The notes under the pieces were generated by a model, which saw only the letters and a program-made list of their open reading frames with translations, was not told the origin of the DNA and did no database searches. From Phocaeicola plebeius DSM 17135 (GTDB taxonomy: Bacteria; Bacteroidota; Bacteroidia; Bacteroidales; Bacteroidaceae): DNA of 64,000 bases. The position numbers were made by a program, and so were the translations under genes. The stretch lies in the NCBI RefSeq assembly GCF_000187895.1, contig NZ_DS990119.1, positions 372,001 to 436,000 of the forward strand, given 5' to 3'. Positions within the stretch are counted from its first letter, which is position 1; the number at the start of each line of letters is the position of its first letter. This document shows positions 19,083 to 28,712 of the stretch, piece after piece.

Positions 19083-20000
19083 ATGAACAAGAAAATACTG
19101 ATTATAGGAGCCAACGGATTTACGGGGCGTCACCTGCTGCACGCTTTTGCCCCAAAGACCGACTGGCAGATTACCGGCTGCTCGTTGCATCCCGACATTT
19201 GTCCGCCTGCATGCGGATACCGTTTCATCCAAACGGACATTACCCATGAAGAAGAGGTAGAGAAACTGATGGAAGAAGTACAACCGGACGTCGTGGTCCA
19301 TACGGCGGCCATGTCGGCCACAGATTATGCGGAAACGCATCACGCCGAAGCTCAGGCCGTGAACGTAGAGGCAGTGAGATGGCTGGCGCAAAGCTGTGAG
19401 AAACATCATTGCCGGCTTATCCACCTTTCCACGGACTTCGTGTTTGGCGGAGATACCAGCCGGTTGTATACCGAAGCAGATACTCCCTCTCCCGTCAATT
19501 ATTACGGACGCACGAAATGGGAAAGCGAGAAGGTGGTGGCTTCTCTTTGCCGGGACTATGCCATTGCACGTATCGTGGTGGTGTATGGCGCTCCTTATCC
19601 GGGACAGCACGGCAACATCGTATCACTGGTCATCAACCGCCTGCAAAACCACCAGGAGATACGGGTAGCAGACGACCAGTGGCGCACGCCGACATACGTG
19701 GGGGATGTGGTGCAAGGCGTTGAGAAACTTATCGAACAACCGGTCTGCGGCATTTATCACATCTGTGGCGGAGAATGCATGACTGTGGCCGACATGGCAT
19801 TACGCACAGCCGACACATTGGGGCTGGACCGTTCGCTTATCCTTCCGGTACACACGGCAGCGATGCAGGAAAAGACACCTCGTCCCCGGTTCAGCGGACT
19901 GAGTATTGAAAAGGCCCGAAGGGAACTGGGTTACCGTCCGCTTACTTTCGAAGAAGGTGTCAGAAGCATGCTACAGGACGATTCCTCACGAAAGAGATAG
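19083..20000 (+). CDS. RmlD-like NAD(P)-dependent sugar-nucleotide reductase
   Basis: A short-chain-type Rossmann enzyme: GANGFTG (9-15) binds NAD(P), HLSTDFVFGG is the catalytic Thr/Asp region and YGRTK (141-145) the Tyr-x3-Lys pair. It resembles dTDP-4-dehydrorhamnose reductase at 305 aa. No other rml gene is nearby, so it may act on another nucleotide sugar or be a general SDR. The ATG lies 20 nt after the DUF4112 stop. Confidence 0.87.
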   Translation: MNKKILIIGANGFTGRHLLHAFAPKTDWQITGCSLHPDICPPACGYRFIQTDITHEEEVEKLMEEVQPDVVVHTAAMSATDYAETHHAEAQAVNVEAVRWLAQSCEKHHCRLIHLSTDFVFGGDTSRLYTEADTPSPVNYYGRTKWESEKVVASLCRDYAIARIVVVYGAPYPGQHGNIVSLVINRLQNHQEIRVADDQWRTPTYVGDVVQGVEKLIEQPVCGIYHICGGECMTVADMALRTADTLGLDRSLILPVHTAAMQEKTPRPRFSGLSIEKARRELGYRPLTFEEGVRSMLQDDSSRKR

Positions 20001-20045
20001 AATGGTTTCCGGAAAATACGTACCTTTACGCCAAAATCATTCATC

Positions 20046-20444
20046 ATGGGAAAGAAAGAATACATGCAGGCCAACAAGGACTGGCTGGCCGAAAAGGCAA
20101 AGGAAGAGGGAGTAATGCCGCTCCCGAAGGGTATTTATTACAAGGTGCTGGCATCGGGCAAGAACGACGGCAAGCATCCCACACCGCGGAGTATCGTCAC
20201 CGCGCACTACACGGGATGGACCATCAACGGCAAGAAGTTTGACAGCAGCCGCAGCGGTGCGCCTGTAGCCTTCCGCCTGAGCGACCTGATTGAGGGATGG
20301 ATTATCGCCATGCAGCAGATGTGTGTGGGCGACAAATGGGAGGTGTACATCCCGTCGGAAATGGGATACGGAAAGTTCTCACAGCCCGGCATCCCCGGCG
20401 GCTCCACCCTGATTTTTGAGATTGAATTGTTTGGAATAGCCTGA
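20046..20444 (+). CDS. FKBP-type peptidyl-prolyl isomerase, 132 aa
   Basis: A single FKBP domain: VTAHYTGWTINGKKFDSS, LIEGWIIAMQQMCVGDKWEVYIPSEMGYG and GGSTLIFEIEL are the canonical strands around the active site. It has no signal peptide, so it probably acts in the cytoplasm, unlike the many exported Bacteroides FKBPs. The N-terminal ~40 residues are a short charged extension. A near-match -7 element (TACCTTTA, 20021-20028) precedes it, and a hairpin overlaps its stop codon. Confidence 0.92.
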   Translation: MGKKEYMQANKDWLAEKAKEEGVMPLPKGIYYKVLASGKNDGKHPTPRSIVTAHYTGWTINGKKFDSSRSGAPVAFRLSDLIEGWIIAMQQMCVGDKWEVYIPSEMGYGKFSQPGIPGGSTLIFEIELFGIA

Positions 20445-20458
20445 GTGCAGGCTATTCC
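20433..20458 (+). terminator. Hairpin overlapping the FKBP stop codon
   Basis: An 11-bp perfect stem GGAATAGCCTG / CAGGCTATTCC with a 4-nt loop. The T-tract is weak, so it could work as a terminator in both directions between the convergent genes or only protect the mRNA end. Confidence 0.55.
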
Positions 20459-20472
20459 GAATTATCTTTATC

Positions 20473-21642
20473 TTACAATGCAGCTTTCAGAATAGAAAGA
20501 ATGTCCTGTTCGTCCAGCGGAGCAAACGTGCCCGGTGCGTCCAGTCCCTCATTCACGGCAATGTGGTGTGCCATTTCTTCCAGACGGGAATCGTCAATGC
20601 CTACCTCACGCAGGGTCATCGGCATGCCCAGACTCTTGAAAAATTGTGCGGTACGTGCGATGGTCTGCTCGGCAATTTCCGACGGAGCCTGATCGGCTGC
20701 CAGTCCGAACACGTTCACACCAAATTTCACGATGCGTTCCTGTGTGCGCTCGTTGAGTACGTGGCGCATCCAGTGCGGTGTGATGATGGCCAGACCTTCT
20801 CCGTGCGTAATGTCATAATATCCCGACAGGGCATGTTCGATGCCGTGCATAGGCCAGGGAGAGCCGCCGGTACCGAGGGCCAGCAGGCCGTTGCAGCCAA
20901 AGGTGCAGGCATACATGATTTCAGCACGTGCTTCGTAATCGTCCGGTTTCTCTAGTGCAATCGGAGCATATTTCATCAGAGTCTTTACCAATGTTTCACA
21001 GAAACCGTCGGCCACGGAATTGGAGGCATGAGTGAAATACTGTTCCATCACATGATTGATGGCATCGGCCACTCCTGCTGCCGTATGCTTGGCATTGACC
21101 GTGAAGGTATAGGTCGGGTCAAGGAAAGAGCAGGCCGGGAACAGATGCGGGTCGATATAGGCCACCTTGTCGTTGGTCTCCGTACGGGAGATAACTCCTC
21201 CGGCATCGTACTCACTGCCCGTAGCGGCCAGGGTAAGGATGTCCACAATCGGCAGTGCAGCCAGTGTAGGAGCCTTTCCGATAATCAGGTCCCAGGTCTC
21301 GCCGTCGTATTTGGCACCTCCGGCAATGGCTTTCGAACAGTCGAGTACCGAACCGCCACCCACAGAAAGAATCACGTCAATCTGCTGTTCCTTGCAGATG
21401 CGTACGCCTTCCACTACACTGGTAGAGTATTTGGGGTTCGGCTCGATGCCACCCAGTTCAAAGATTTCAAAGTCTTTCAACAGTTCTTTCACGCGGTCGT
21501 ACAGGCCGATACGCTTGATGCTTCCGCCACCGTATGTCAACAGGATGCGACGTCCGAACGGGCGCATCACCTCTGGCAGTCCAGCCACTACATCCCGGCC
21601 AAAAATCAGACGGGTCGGGGTTTGATAGTCAAAGTTCTTCAT
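20473..21642 (-). CDS. Iron-containing alcohol dehydrogenase (group III), 389 aa
   Basis: Oxidoreductase of the Fe-ADH family, similar to butanol dehydrogenases. It has the N-terminal FDYQTPTRLIFGRDVV, the NAD(P)-binding Gly-rich VGGGSVLDCSKAIAG, and metal-ligand His residues in HEYF/GIEHALSGYYDITHGEGL. It makes or removes alcohols and aldehydes during fermentation. A -7 element lies at 21680-21687 on the minus strand. It converges with the FKBP gene. Confidence 0.93.
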   Translation of the reverse strand: MKNFDYQTPTRLIFGRDVVAGLPEVMRPFGRRILLTYGGGSIKRIGLYDRVKELLKDFEIFELGGIEPNPKYSTSVVEGVRICKEQQIDVILSVGGGSVLDCSKAIAGGAKYDGETWDLIIGKAPTLAALPIVDILTLAATGSEYDAGGVISRTETNDKVAYIDPHLFPACSFLDPTYTFTVNAKHTAAGVADAINHVMEQYFTHASNSVADGFCETLVKTLMKYAPIALEKPDDYEARAEIMYACTFGCNGLLALGTGGSPWPMHGIEHALSGYYDITHGEGLAIITPHWMRHVLNERTQERIVKFGVNVFGLAADQAPSEIAEQTIARTAQFFKSLGMPMTLREVGIDDSRLEEMAHHIAVNEGLDAPGTFAPLDEQDILSILKAAL

Positions 21643-21679
21643 TGTTTGTTCCTTTTTGTCATTTTAATTATGGATGTGG

Positions 21680-21687
21680 CAAAATTA
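21680..21687 (-). promoter_or_regulatory. Predicted -7 element for the iron alcohol dehydrogenase gene
   Basis: TAATTTTG on the minus strand, 37 nt before the ATG at 21642. Confidence 0.5.
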
Positions 21688-21769
21688 CGCAAAAGAAACC
21701 ATAGACAATGATACAAATTACCGATGTTTCTACCCCAATGCTCGATTTATCTCTTTTTCATAAGTCCCA

Positions 21770-22546
21770 TCATTGTATGTTTACACTATTTTCCGATTCT
21801 TCCGGTTCGCCGCTCTCCTCTCCTTCTTCTGTGGAGGAAGTGTAGTAATAGCCCTTATCCTCCCAGGTCACCAGTCTTCCCCCGGGAGCATACCATTGCC
21901 AGCGAAGCCGTACATAAACCTTCTCCTTTGTGGTCTCGCCCACCACGTTCTCCAGATTGAAAGAAGCAGTCGCCGTGCCTATCTCCGTCCGGACGGTATC
22001 GGCAAAAGCATTGTGTCTCAAAGTCAGGTAAAGGGTATCGGACGTACTTTTCACATCATCATAGACCATGTTTATCAGATGTGAAGTACCGGATGACGGA
22101 TTATACTCCAGCCCAAGACGCACGTTGAGATACCCTCCGCCAAACCAGGCTGCCTTGACTTCTACCGGGTCGTTTCCCAGTTCTTCGTCGTCCGAGACAG
22201 AAGCACGTACCATCTCTTTCGTCAGCAACTGGTAATACTTGTTGATTCTGACACGGTAAGTATGCTCATCTTCCCGTTCCAGCACGCTGCAATTGACAAA
22301 CACCCGCTCCCCGTCCGTCAGGTCGTGCCCCACGGAAGACTCGTCGGGAACCAGCACATTTCCCTTGTCGGTCATGATGTTTCCATCACTGGCTTCTCCC
22401 ATGCTGACCGCATACGATACATGAGGAGAATAGACATACACTTTTTTCTCATCGTCCGAGCAGGAGAACAAGGCAAACGATAAACATGCCAGAAGTGTCA
22501 TGCCGGACTTCCACATTTTTTTTTGATCCTTACAGTCCATAATCAT
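21770..22546 (-). CDS. NigD-like lipoprotein, 258 aa
   Basis: The signal peptide ends in a lipobox (FALFSC) followed by SDDE, a pattern linked to surface export of Bacteroides lipoproteins. The body has two beta-rich halves: an OB-like N-terminal domain and a C-terminal beta-sandwich ending KVYVRLRWQWYAP, as in the NigD-like family. Function is not established. ATG 22546 is chosen over an in-frame TTG 18 nt upstream; ATG 22540 is also possible. The C-terminus is very acidic (EEGEESGEPEESE). Confidence 0.82.
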   Translation of the reverse strand: MIMDCKDQKKMWKSGMTLLACLSFALFSCSDDEKKVYVYSPHVSYAVSMGEASDGNIMTDKGNVLVPDESSVGHDLTDGERVFVNCSVLEREDEHTYRVRINKYYQLLTKEMVRASVSDDEELGNDPVEVKAAWFGGGYLNVRLGLEYNPSSGTSHLINMVYDDVKSTSDTLYLTLRHNAFADTVRTEIGTATASFNLENVVGETTKEKVYVRLRWQWYAPGGRLVTWEDKGYYYTSSTEEGEESGEPEESENSVNIQ

Positions 22547-22612
22547 TCCGGTTAAATTATACAAATGAAGTTCCTTAAAATTTTCCGTTTATTCCTCCCT
22601 CGCAAACACTAT

Positions 22613-23230
22613 TTACACTGCCGGCTGCAATTCGCCCGATGCGGTCATGCGGTGTAGCTCCTTTCTTCCTTCGGCGGTACAAACGCCCGCCAGATAGGTC
22701 AGCACGGCATTGCTATACGTAAGGGCACGCTTCGGTTCCTCATAAGGGGCAAAAAGTGCATAAAGCAAGGTGTTTTCAAAAAACATGAAAGCCAGCTCAA
22801 AATTGCTTTCCGGCTGTATCAGTTTTTTCTGCTGGGCTTCACGGAACAGGCTGGCACACTTCTCATGCAGAGGTTCACGGTATTCCCGGCTGAAAAGTGC
22901 CAGGGCTTCCGGGTATTTCACAATCTCCCGGCAAAAATCGGCCGACAAGATTCCCGAAAGGGCATACGTCTGATAGTTCAGATAGACAATGGCCTCCAGA
23001 CAATTCAGCGTGCGGCATTTCTCTTCTATCTGCTTTCTGCTTTTTTCTATCTGAAAAGACACACAGGCTTCCAGCAGTTCACTCTTGCTCAAGAATACCT
23101 GATAAAGCGTCCGTTTGGAAATGTGCAGCGCTTCGGATATGCTGTTCATGGAAGTGGCCTTTATTCCGTTCTTGTGGAAGCAGCCTGAGGCTGTCCGGAT
23201 AATCTTTCTTCTCAACACTCGTGGGTCCAT
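22613..23230 (-). CDS. TetR/AcrR-family transcriptional regulator, 205 aa
   Basis: The N-terminal ~50 residues form a TetR helix-turn-helix (IIRTASGCFHKNGIKATSMNSI followed by HISKRTLYQVFLSKSEL). The remaining all-helical part is a ligand-binding domain of unknown specificity. ATG 23230 fits the usual short TetR N-terminus better than an in-frame TTG at 23254. It is on the same strand as, and 67 bp upstream of, the NigD-like lipoprotein gene, which may be a target. Confidence 0.88.
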   Translation of the reverse strand: MDPRVLRRKIIRTASGCFHKNGIKATSMNSISEALHISKRTLYQVFLSKSELLEACVSFQIEKSRKQIEEKCRTLNCLEAIVYLNYQTYALSGILSADFCREIVKYPEALALFSREYREPLHEKCASLFREAQQKKLIQPESNFELAFMFFENTLLYALFAPYEEPKRALTYSNAVLTYLAGVCTAEGRKELHRMTASGELQPAV

Positions 23231-23414
23231 AATTTCTTGTTTTCGTTTGGACAAATATCACGGGATTTTGCAGAAACTCGTTTGTTCCATACCGTTTTTC
23301 TTTTGTCACCTTCACGGCCCGGACAAGCGTTTAAACTTTTTTTGAATACGCCTTCCGGTTTGTTCACATTCCTTGAATCTGCCACACGCTGTAGGTATTC
23401 CCGAGAATAAGTAT

Positions 23415-23422
23415 TACATTTG
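23415..23422 (+). promoter_or_regulatory. Predicted -7 element for the AraC regulator
   Basis: TACATTTG, 20 nt before the ATG at 23443. Confidence 0.5.
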
Positions 23423-23442
23423 CCTGAAAATAAAATTGACCG

Positions 23443-24351
23443 ATGATGAAAGAAGAAGTGATAGAACTGGATACAGTGGATAAATACAACAAATTCTTCA
23501 AAGTGGAGACGTATCATCCCATGGTTACCGTGGTAGACCTTTCAAAGATTACTCAGCCTGCACAGCCATTTACCATAAATTATGGCATCTATGCCTTGTT
23601 TCTGAAAGATACGCTCTGCGGAGACATTACCTACGGCCGACAGCCTTACGACTACCAGGAAGGAACCATTGTCTGTTTTGCACCGGGACAAGTGGCTTCC
23701 ATCCACGCACAGGAAGGAACGCGTCCCACCGGATACGGACTGCTCTTCCATCCGGATTTTATTCGCGGTACCCAACTGGGACACGACATCCGGAATTATT
23801 CTTTCTTCTCTTACGAAGCCCGCGAAGCCTTGCACCTCTCGGAAGAAGAACGGCACACGGTAATAGACTGCCTGCATAAAATCGATACGGAGCTGAGACG
23901 TCCTGCCGACAAGCACAGCCGGCGGCTGATTACGGCCAACATCGGACTGCTGCTGGATTACTGCATGCGTTTCTATGAGCGGCAGTTCACCACACGCGAA
24001 GCCTCCAACAAGGACATCATCGTACGCTTTGAGCAGCTGTTGGATGAGTACTTCGACGGACAGACACCTCAGGAAGAAGGATTGCCTACGGTGAAATATT
24101 TTGCTGAACGGGTATTCCTCTCGCCTAACTATTTCGGCGACATGATCAGTAAGCAGACGGGTAAGACGGCTTCCGAATACATCCAGTCAAAGGTAGTGGA
24201 AAGAGCCAAGGACATGCTGCTTTCTACCACCAAGCCCATGAGTGAGATTGCCTACAGTCTGGGCTTCCAGTATCCGCAGCACATGAGCCGCATGTTCAAG
24301 CGGGTGGTAGGTCACAGCCCCAATGAATACAGAACGCTGCAAAGGGGCTGA
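23443..24351 (+). CDS. AraC-family transcriptional regulator, 302 aa
   Basis: The N-terminal ~180 residues form a cupin-like sensing region (GTIVCFAPGQVASIHAQEG is typical of the family's beta-barrel). The C-terminal ~100 residues are a double helix-turn-helix: VKYFAERVFLSPNYFGDMISKQTGKTASEYI and MSEIAYSLGFQYPQHMSRMFKRVVGHSPNEYR. The ligand is unknown. It is convergent with the hybrid sensor gene, whose 3' end lies 9 bp away, so it may belong to another regulon. Starts at ATG 23443 or 23446. Confidence 0.9.
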   Translation: MMKEEVIELDTVDKYNKFFKVETYHPMVTVVDLSKITQPAQPFTINYGIYALFLKDTLCGDITYGRQPYDYQEGTIVCFAPGQVASIHAQEGTRPTGYGLLFHPDFIRGTQLGHDIRNYSFFSYEAREALHLSEEERHTVIDCLHKIDTELRRPADKHSRRLITANIGLLLDYCMRFYERQFTTREASNKDIIVRFEQLLDEYFDGQTPQEEGLPTVKYFAERVFLSPNYFGDMISKQTGKTASEYIQSKVVERAKDMLLSTTKPMSEIAYSLGFQYPQHMSRMFKRVVGHSPNEYRTLQRG

Positions 24352-24360
24352 ACCGTCTTT

Positions 24361-27300
24361 TTACTTGTTCTTCTGATTATCTTCCGCATACTTGGAAGGA
24401 GACACGCCGAACATGTCCGTGAAATGCTTGCGGAACGTGGGCAGGTCATTGAAGCCCACGCGCTCGGCTACCTCCGTGACCGGGAGACTGGTTTCCATCA
24501 GCAGGAATGCGGCCTGCGTCATGCGGATGTGGCGAATCAGTTCCACAGCCGACAGGTCGGTGTGCTGCTTCAGTTTGCGGTAGAGCGTAGCCTGACTCAT
24601 GTGGAGTTCTCCGGCCAGCACCTTGACATTGAACTCCGGATTGCTGGCATGGCCCTCGATGCACGACAGCACCTGTTGCATGAACTCACTTTCGGTGCCT
24701 TCAGGCTTCTCTGCCGATACGGAAGAAGCATGTAGCAGCGTACGGGTGTAAATCTGCTTCAGGCGACGGCGCATGTCGAGCAGATGGGCCACCTTGGCCA
24801 GCAGCACCTCCGGATTGAACGGTTTACGCACATAGTCGTCAGCTCCACGATAAGAAGCTTCCACACTGTCCTTATCTTCTGCTTTGGCCGTAAGCAGCAG
24901 AATGGGAATGTGAGCCGTTTCCTTCCGCTTGCGCAGCTCGGCACAGCAGGTAAAGCCATCCATCACCGGCATCATCACATCCGACAGTACCAGGTCGGGC
25001 ACCTGTTCCACGGCCACCTTCACTCCCTCTTCTCCGTTCTCCGCTTCCAGTACCCGATAGTGTTTCTTCATCAGGTCGCGCAGGTAACGGCGCATGTCGG
25101 TATTGTCTTCTATGATAAGCACCGTCTGACGGGCGGCGGTACGTTCTTCCTCCGTTTTCTGTGAGGTCTCTTCCGCTTCCGGCAACAGCATCAGGTCTGA
25201 GATACTTTCTCTTCCCTTTTCTTTATCATCCGTGTCCGGAGTTTCATCCCACGTGCAGTCGTCTTCTTCGAAATGCGATTTTCCTTCGGGCAGGTACACA
25301 GCGAACGATGTTCCTTTTCCCGGTTCACTCTCCACGTTCACTCGTCCGTGATGCATTTCCACGATGTGCTTCACGATTTTCAGTCCCACTCCCATGCGGG
25401 TAGAAACTGCCGGATCTGCATCACCGGTTACGAAAGGCTCAAAAATGTGTTGCAACAATCTGGCATCTATTCCCTTTCCGGTGTCCGTCACCGAAATGCA
25501 GCAGAAAGGTTTCTGGTCGAACTCCTTCCGTTCTACCGAAAGGCTGATTTTTCCTCCTTCGGGTGTGTATTTAAAGGCATTCGAAATCAGGTTCTGGATG
25601 ACTGATGAAAGTTTCTCCCGGTCGGCCCATATTGTGACATGTTCCGCCCCCTGCACCCATGCATACGTTATCCGGCGTTCGGCTGCCAGCGGCTGAAAAC
25701 CTTCTGCCACATCCCTCATCAAGGATAGCACGTCTACCGCAGACAGACGCAACTTCACCATGCCCGCTTCTGCTTTCTGGATATACAGCAAACGGTCGGT
25801 AAGGGTATGCAGTCCTTCGGCATACTTGAACATGACGGACAGACGACTATAAAACGGATGTGCGGGTGTAATTTTGGAGAGCAATTCACGCAGCGGAGAC
25901 AAGATAAGGGTAAGCGGAGTGCGCAGTTCATGGGCTGCCATCGTGAAGAAAGCCTCACGCTCCTTGCGAAGTTCCACTTCCTTGTTACGTTCCATATTGA
26001 CCGTAAACAGTTCGTGTTCTAGACGCAGTTCGTATTGTATCCGCTTTTGCTTCAACCGCACACGATGCAGGTAAATCAGCACGATACTAATCAGGCCAGC
26101 CGCCACAAGCAGACGGAACCAGAGGGTTTCGCTCCAGTGAGGAGCAATCACCACTTTCAGGCTACTGACATCCCCTTCACTCTGGTCCTGGAAAATGGTC
26201 TTCACCTGAAAGGTATAGGTACCGGCCGGCAGACGGTCGTACGAAATTTTTTCTCCTTCATCGGCCATAATCCAATCCTCCTGATAAGGATACAGGCGGA
26301 AAAGGTATTTCTGGAGTTTGGTCAGATAGAGCAGATTGGTAAACAACAGAGAGAAACTGCGGTTTTCATGCGTCAGGTGCAGTTCGGAGGTATAAAGGAG
26401 CGACTGAGGCAACACCACCTGCCCGTTGACCTTCTGCCCGATTTGCACGGGGGTGTGGTTCACTTCCAGGTCGGTAAAAATCACCCGTCCCTTTTCCTTC
26501 GGATAATTAAAGCGAAGGTCGGAAGGACGAAAATAGGTCAGCATGCTGTGGTTTCCCCAGAAAAGGAAGTCCTTGCCGAAAAAGACAGAGCGGTTGCTTC
26601 CCGAAATATAATAGTTATAGAATGACTGCAAGTGACGGCTCAGACGGGAAATGCCGGAGTTGGAACCTACCCAAAGAGAGTAGTCGTTGTCTTCGGCCAG
26701 CGTGGTCACAAAATTGCTGCACAAACCCTGGGCGGTGGTATAGCGGGTCAGGATGCTGTCTCCTTCCGGCGAACAGGCCACCAGACCGCTTCCGGCGTAT
26801 CCCGCCCACAGTTTCTTGTCTGTCCCATACAGCAAGGCACGGACTTCGATTTCCGTATCCGGCATACCGGCTCTGGCTTCGTATCCGGCATGTGTCCGCA
26901 GCACCTTGGTTCCACTCATCCACAGCCGAAGCAAACCTCTTCCGGTTCCCAGCCATAAAGTCTGATTATCACCGGCTGCCAACGCACGTATATGGATATG
27001 ATCCGGAATTTGCGGATTATTCCAGCTGACGCGCGTTGAAGTTCCCTGCTGAAAGTCCACCCAGTATAACCCGTCGCTGGTACCCGCCCAGCACTGTTCG
27101 TCCGAAACCATAAGCAGGCTCCATACCACCGGAGAAGGCTGTCCAGGAGTGCCAATCCGCATGTCATCCCATTTCCGGTCTTTTCCGTAACGAAGCACCC
27201 GTCCGTCCTGCGTGCCGAACCAGAAACCTCCATTCTTGTCCGACGAACTACAAAGCACGGTTTTCAGGCCGGGAATACCGGTATCAAATGATTCAAACGA

Positions 27301-28482
27301 CAGCGAATGCGATACGTCAAAAGGCTGCGTGCTCCGCAACACGCCCTTATGAAACGTAGCCAGCCAGACGTAACCTTCTTCATCCATCTGGATGCCACAG
27401 ATCTCATTGGAACGTGTCTGTGCATACTGGTGATAAAACAGCTGGCGCAGGTCGGAAAACAGCACCCCTCCTCCTTCGGTGCCAATCCACAGCAATCCTT
27501 CCTCGTCGTAATAGCCCGAAATCATGCGTGTTTCGAAATATTGTTTCCCGTTATGAAGGAAAGACTGAAAATCGCGCAACTTGATTTCCCGTTCCGGCGT
27601 AAGGCTCAACAAAGTATATCCGTTCCAGGTCACGGCCAGGTACCGGGAATTTCCTATCGGGAGCAAACGAAAGACATCGTTATGCGACAGCTGCTCCCCC
27701 ATTCTTTCTGAAATATACTGCCAGTGATGCAACTTTCCGTTTGTCAGATCATAACCATACAACCCGTCACCCACAGTAGAAATCCAGATAAACGAATCAT
27801 CGTTCAGTACAGAGGAAACCCACTTACTAGACGACAACTGCCCGTCACAAACTTTCTTCAACTGCTTTTGCCCGGGGGTAAAACGATAGACCGTTCCATT
27901 CCGGCTTGCACAATATAACGCTTTACCATCTTCTGCCATACACAGTACCACAAACGGATCGCTTTGTAAATTGTTCACCACATGACGCACAGAAACAAAC
28001 GCTGTGTCCTGCACATAGGAGGACGGAAAAGTCACCTCCGACAATTCGCTGGAAGATACGCCCCAGCAGCTGCCCCCAGAACCGGCTACAAAGTCGGCAA
28101 ACATCACTGGCTGTTTGCTCACCGAATCGCATACGGGAAGAAAGCGTTCGTATTTCTTGTCGAACAAAAACAAGTTCTGTTCCGAACGAAGAAGCAGGTA
28201 ATCCGTATCCAGCGATACCACCCTGTCAATTCTCCGGTAAAAAATTCCCGGCATCCGGAACACTTTGAAGGTACGTCCGTCGTAACGGTTCAGTCCGCTT
28301 CCGGTTCCGAACCACATGAATCCTTCCGTATCCTTTGCCACGGAATGAATGTCGTTGTCCGACAATCCATCGTTCATGTTCAGTACCTGAAAATCCTTCT
28401 CGGAAAGTGTCTGTGCACCCGCCGGAAGAAGCGAGAAAATACAAAGGAAAGATACAATGAGCAGGCAGTATATATTTTTCAT
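24361..28482 (-). CDS. Hybrid two-component system sensor-regulator
   Basis: A 1373-aa one-protein signalling system for glycan sensing. It has a signal peptide (1-23), a periplasmic region of about 780 residues with repeated two-component-regulator propeller motifs (GLSDNDIHSVAKDTEGFMWFGT and similar), and a Y_Y_Y strand domain near residue 740. One transmembrane helix follows (about 795-815), then HisKA (AAHELRTPLTLI), HATPase, a receiver (VLIIEDN with SDVMMPVMDG) and a C-terminal AraC DNA-binding domain (about the last 105 residues). It sits divergent to susC/susD, which it should activate on sensing a released saccharide. The gene looks intact. Confidence 0.96.
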   Translation of the reverse strand: MKNIYCLLIVSFLCIFSLLPAGAQTLSEKDFQVLNMNDGLSDNDIHSVAKDTEGFMWFGTGSGLNRYDGRTFKVFRMPGIFYRRIDRVVSLDTDYLLLRSEQNLFLFDKKYERFLPVCDSVSKQPVMFADFVAGSGGSCWGVSSSELSEVTFPSSYVQDTAFVSVRHVVNNLQSDPFVVLCMAEDGKALYCASRNGTVYRFTPGQKQLKKVCDGQLSSSKWVSSVLNDDSFIWISTVGDGLYGYDLTNGKLHHWQYISERMGEQLSHNDVFRLLPIGNSRYLAVTWNGYTLLSLTPEREIKLRDFQSFLHNGKQYFETRMISGYYDEEGLLWIGTEGGGVLFSDLRQLFYHQYAQTRSNEICGIQMDEEGYVWLATFHKGVLRSTQPFDVSHSLSFESFDTGIPGLKTVLCSSSDKNGGFWFGTQDGRVLRYGKDRKWDDMRIGTPGQPSPVVWSLLMVSDEQCWAGTSDGLYWVDFQQGTSTRVSWNNPQIPDHIHIRALAAGDNQTLWLGTGRGLLRLWMSGTKVLRTHAGYEARAGMPDTEIEVRALLYGTDKKLWAGYAGSGLVACSPEGDSILTRYTTAQGLCSNFVTTLAEDNDYSLWVGSNSGISRLSRHLQSFYNYYISGSNRSVFFGKDFLFWGNHSMLTYFRPSDLRFNYPKEKGRVIFTDLEVNHTPVQIGQKVNGQVVLPQSLLYTSELHLTHENRSFSLLFTNLLYLTKLQKYLFRLYPYQEDWIMADEGEKISYDRLPAGTYTFQVKTIFQDQSEGDVSSLKVVIAPHWSETLWFRLLVAAGLISIVLIYLHRVRLKQKRIQYELRLEHELFTVNMERNKEVELRKEREAFFTMAAHELRTPLTLILSPLRELLSKITPAHPFYSRLSVMFKYAEGLHTLTDRLLYIQKAEAGMVKLRLSAVDVLSLMRDVAEGFQPLAAERRITYAWVQGAEHVTIWADREKLSSVIQNLISNAFKYTPEGGKISLSVERKEFDQKPFCCISVTDTGKGIDARLLQHIFEPFVTGDADPAVSTRMGVGLKIVKHIVEMHHGRVNVESEPGKGTSFAVYLPEGKSHFEEDDCTWDETPDTDDKEKGRESISDLMLLPEAEETSQKTEEERTAARQTVLIIEDNTDMRRYLRDLMKKHYRVLEAENGEEGVKVAVEQVPDLVLSDVMMPVMDGFTCCAELRKRKETAHIPILLLTAKAEDKDSVEASYRGADDYVRKPFNPEVLLAKVAHLLDMRRRLKQIYTRTLLHASSVSAEKPEGTESEFMQQVLSCIEGHASNPEFNVKVLAGELHMSQATLYRKLKQHTDLSAVELIRHIRMTQAAFLLMETSLPVTEVAERVGFNDLPTFRKHFTDMFGVSPSKYAEDNQKNK

Positions 28483-28549
28483 TTCTCAGATTAAGCTATA
28501 TAATGGTTACGCAAAGAAACAAAAATCTTGTCTAAAAAGTCAGAATACC

Positions 28550-28570
28550 GGTAAAAAAACAGTTTTTACC
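28550..28570. promoter_or_regulatory. Palindrome in the sensor-susC divergent promoter region
   Basis: GGTAAAAA (28550-28557) and TTTTTACC (28563-28570) form a perfect 8-bp inverted repeat with a 5-nt spacer, 143 bp before the susC start and 68 bp before the sensor start. A regulator site is plausible; no -7 consensus was convincing here. Confidence 0.35.
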
Positions 28571-28712
28571 CCCATAAAAACGCAGATAAGAAGAATACCG
28601 ACTGTTAATGCAACGTTTACCCGCTGCCCTTACACCATTTATTTCGGAGATTTGCGACAGGAAACCTGCCAACTTGTTTAACCATCTATATATAAACTTT
28701 AATCTTAAAACC

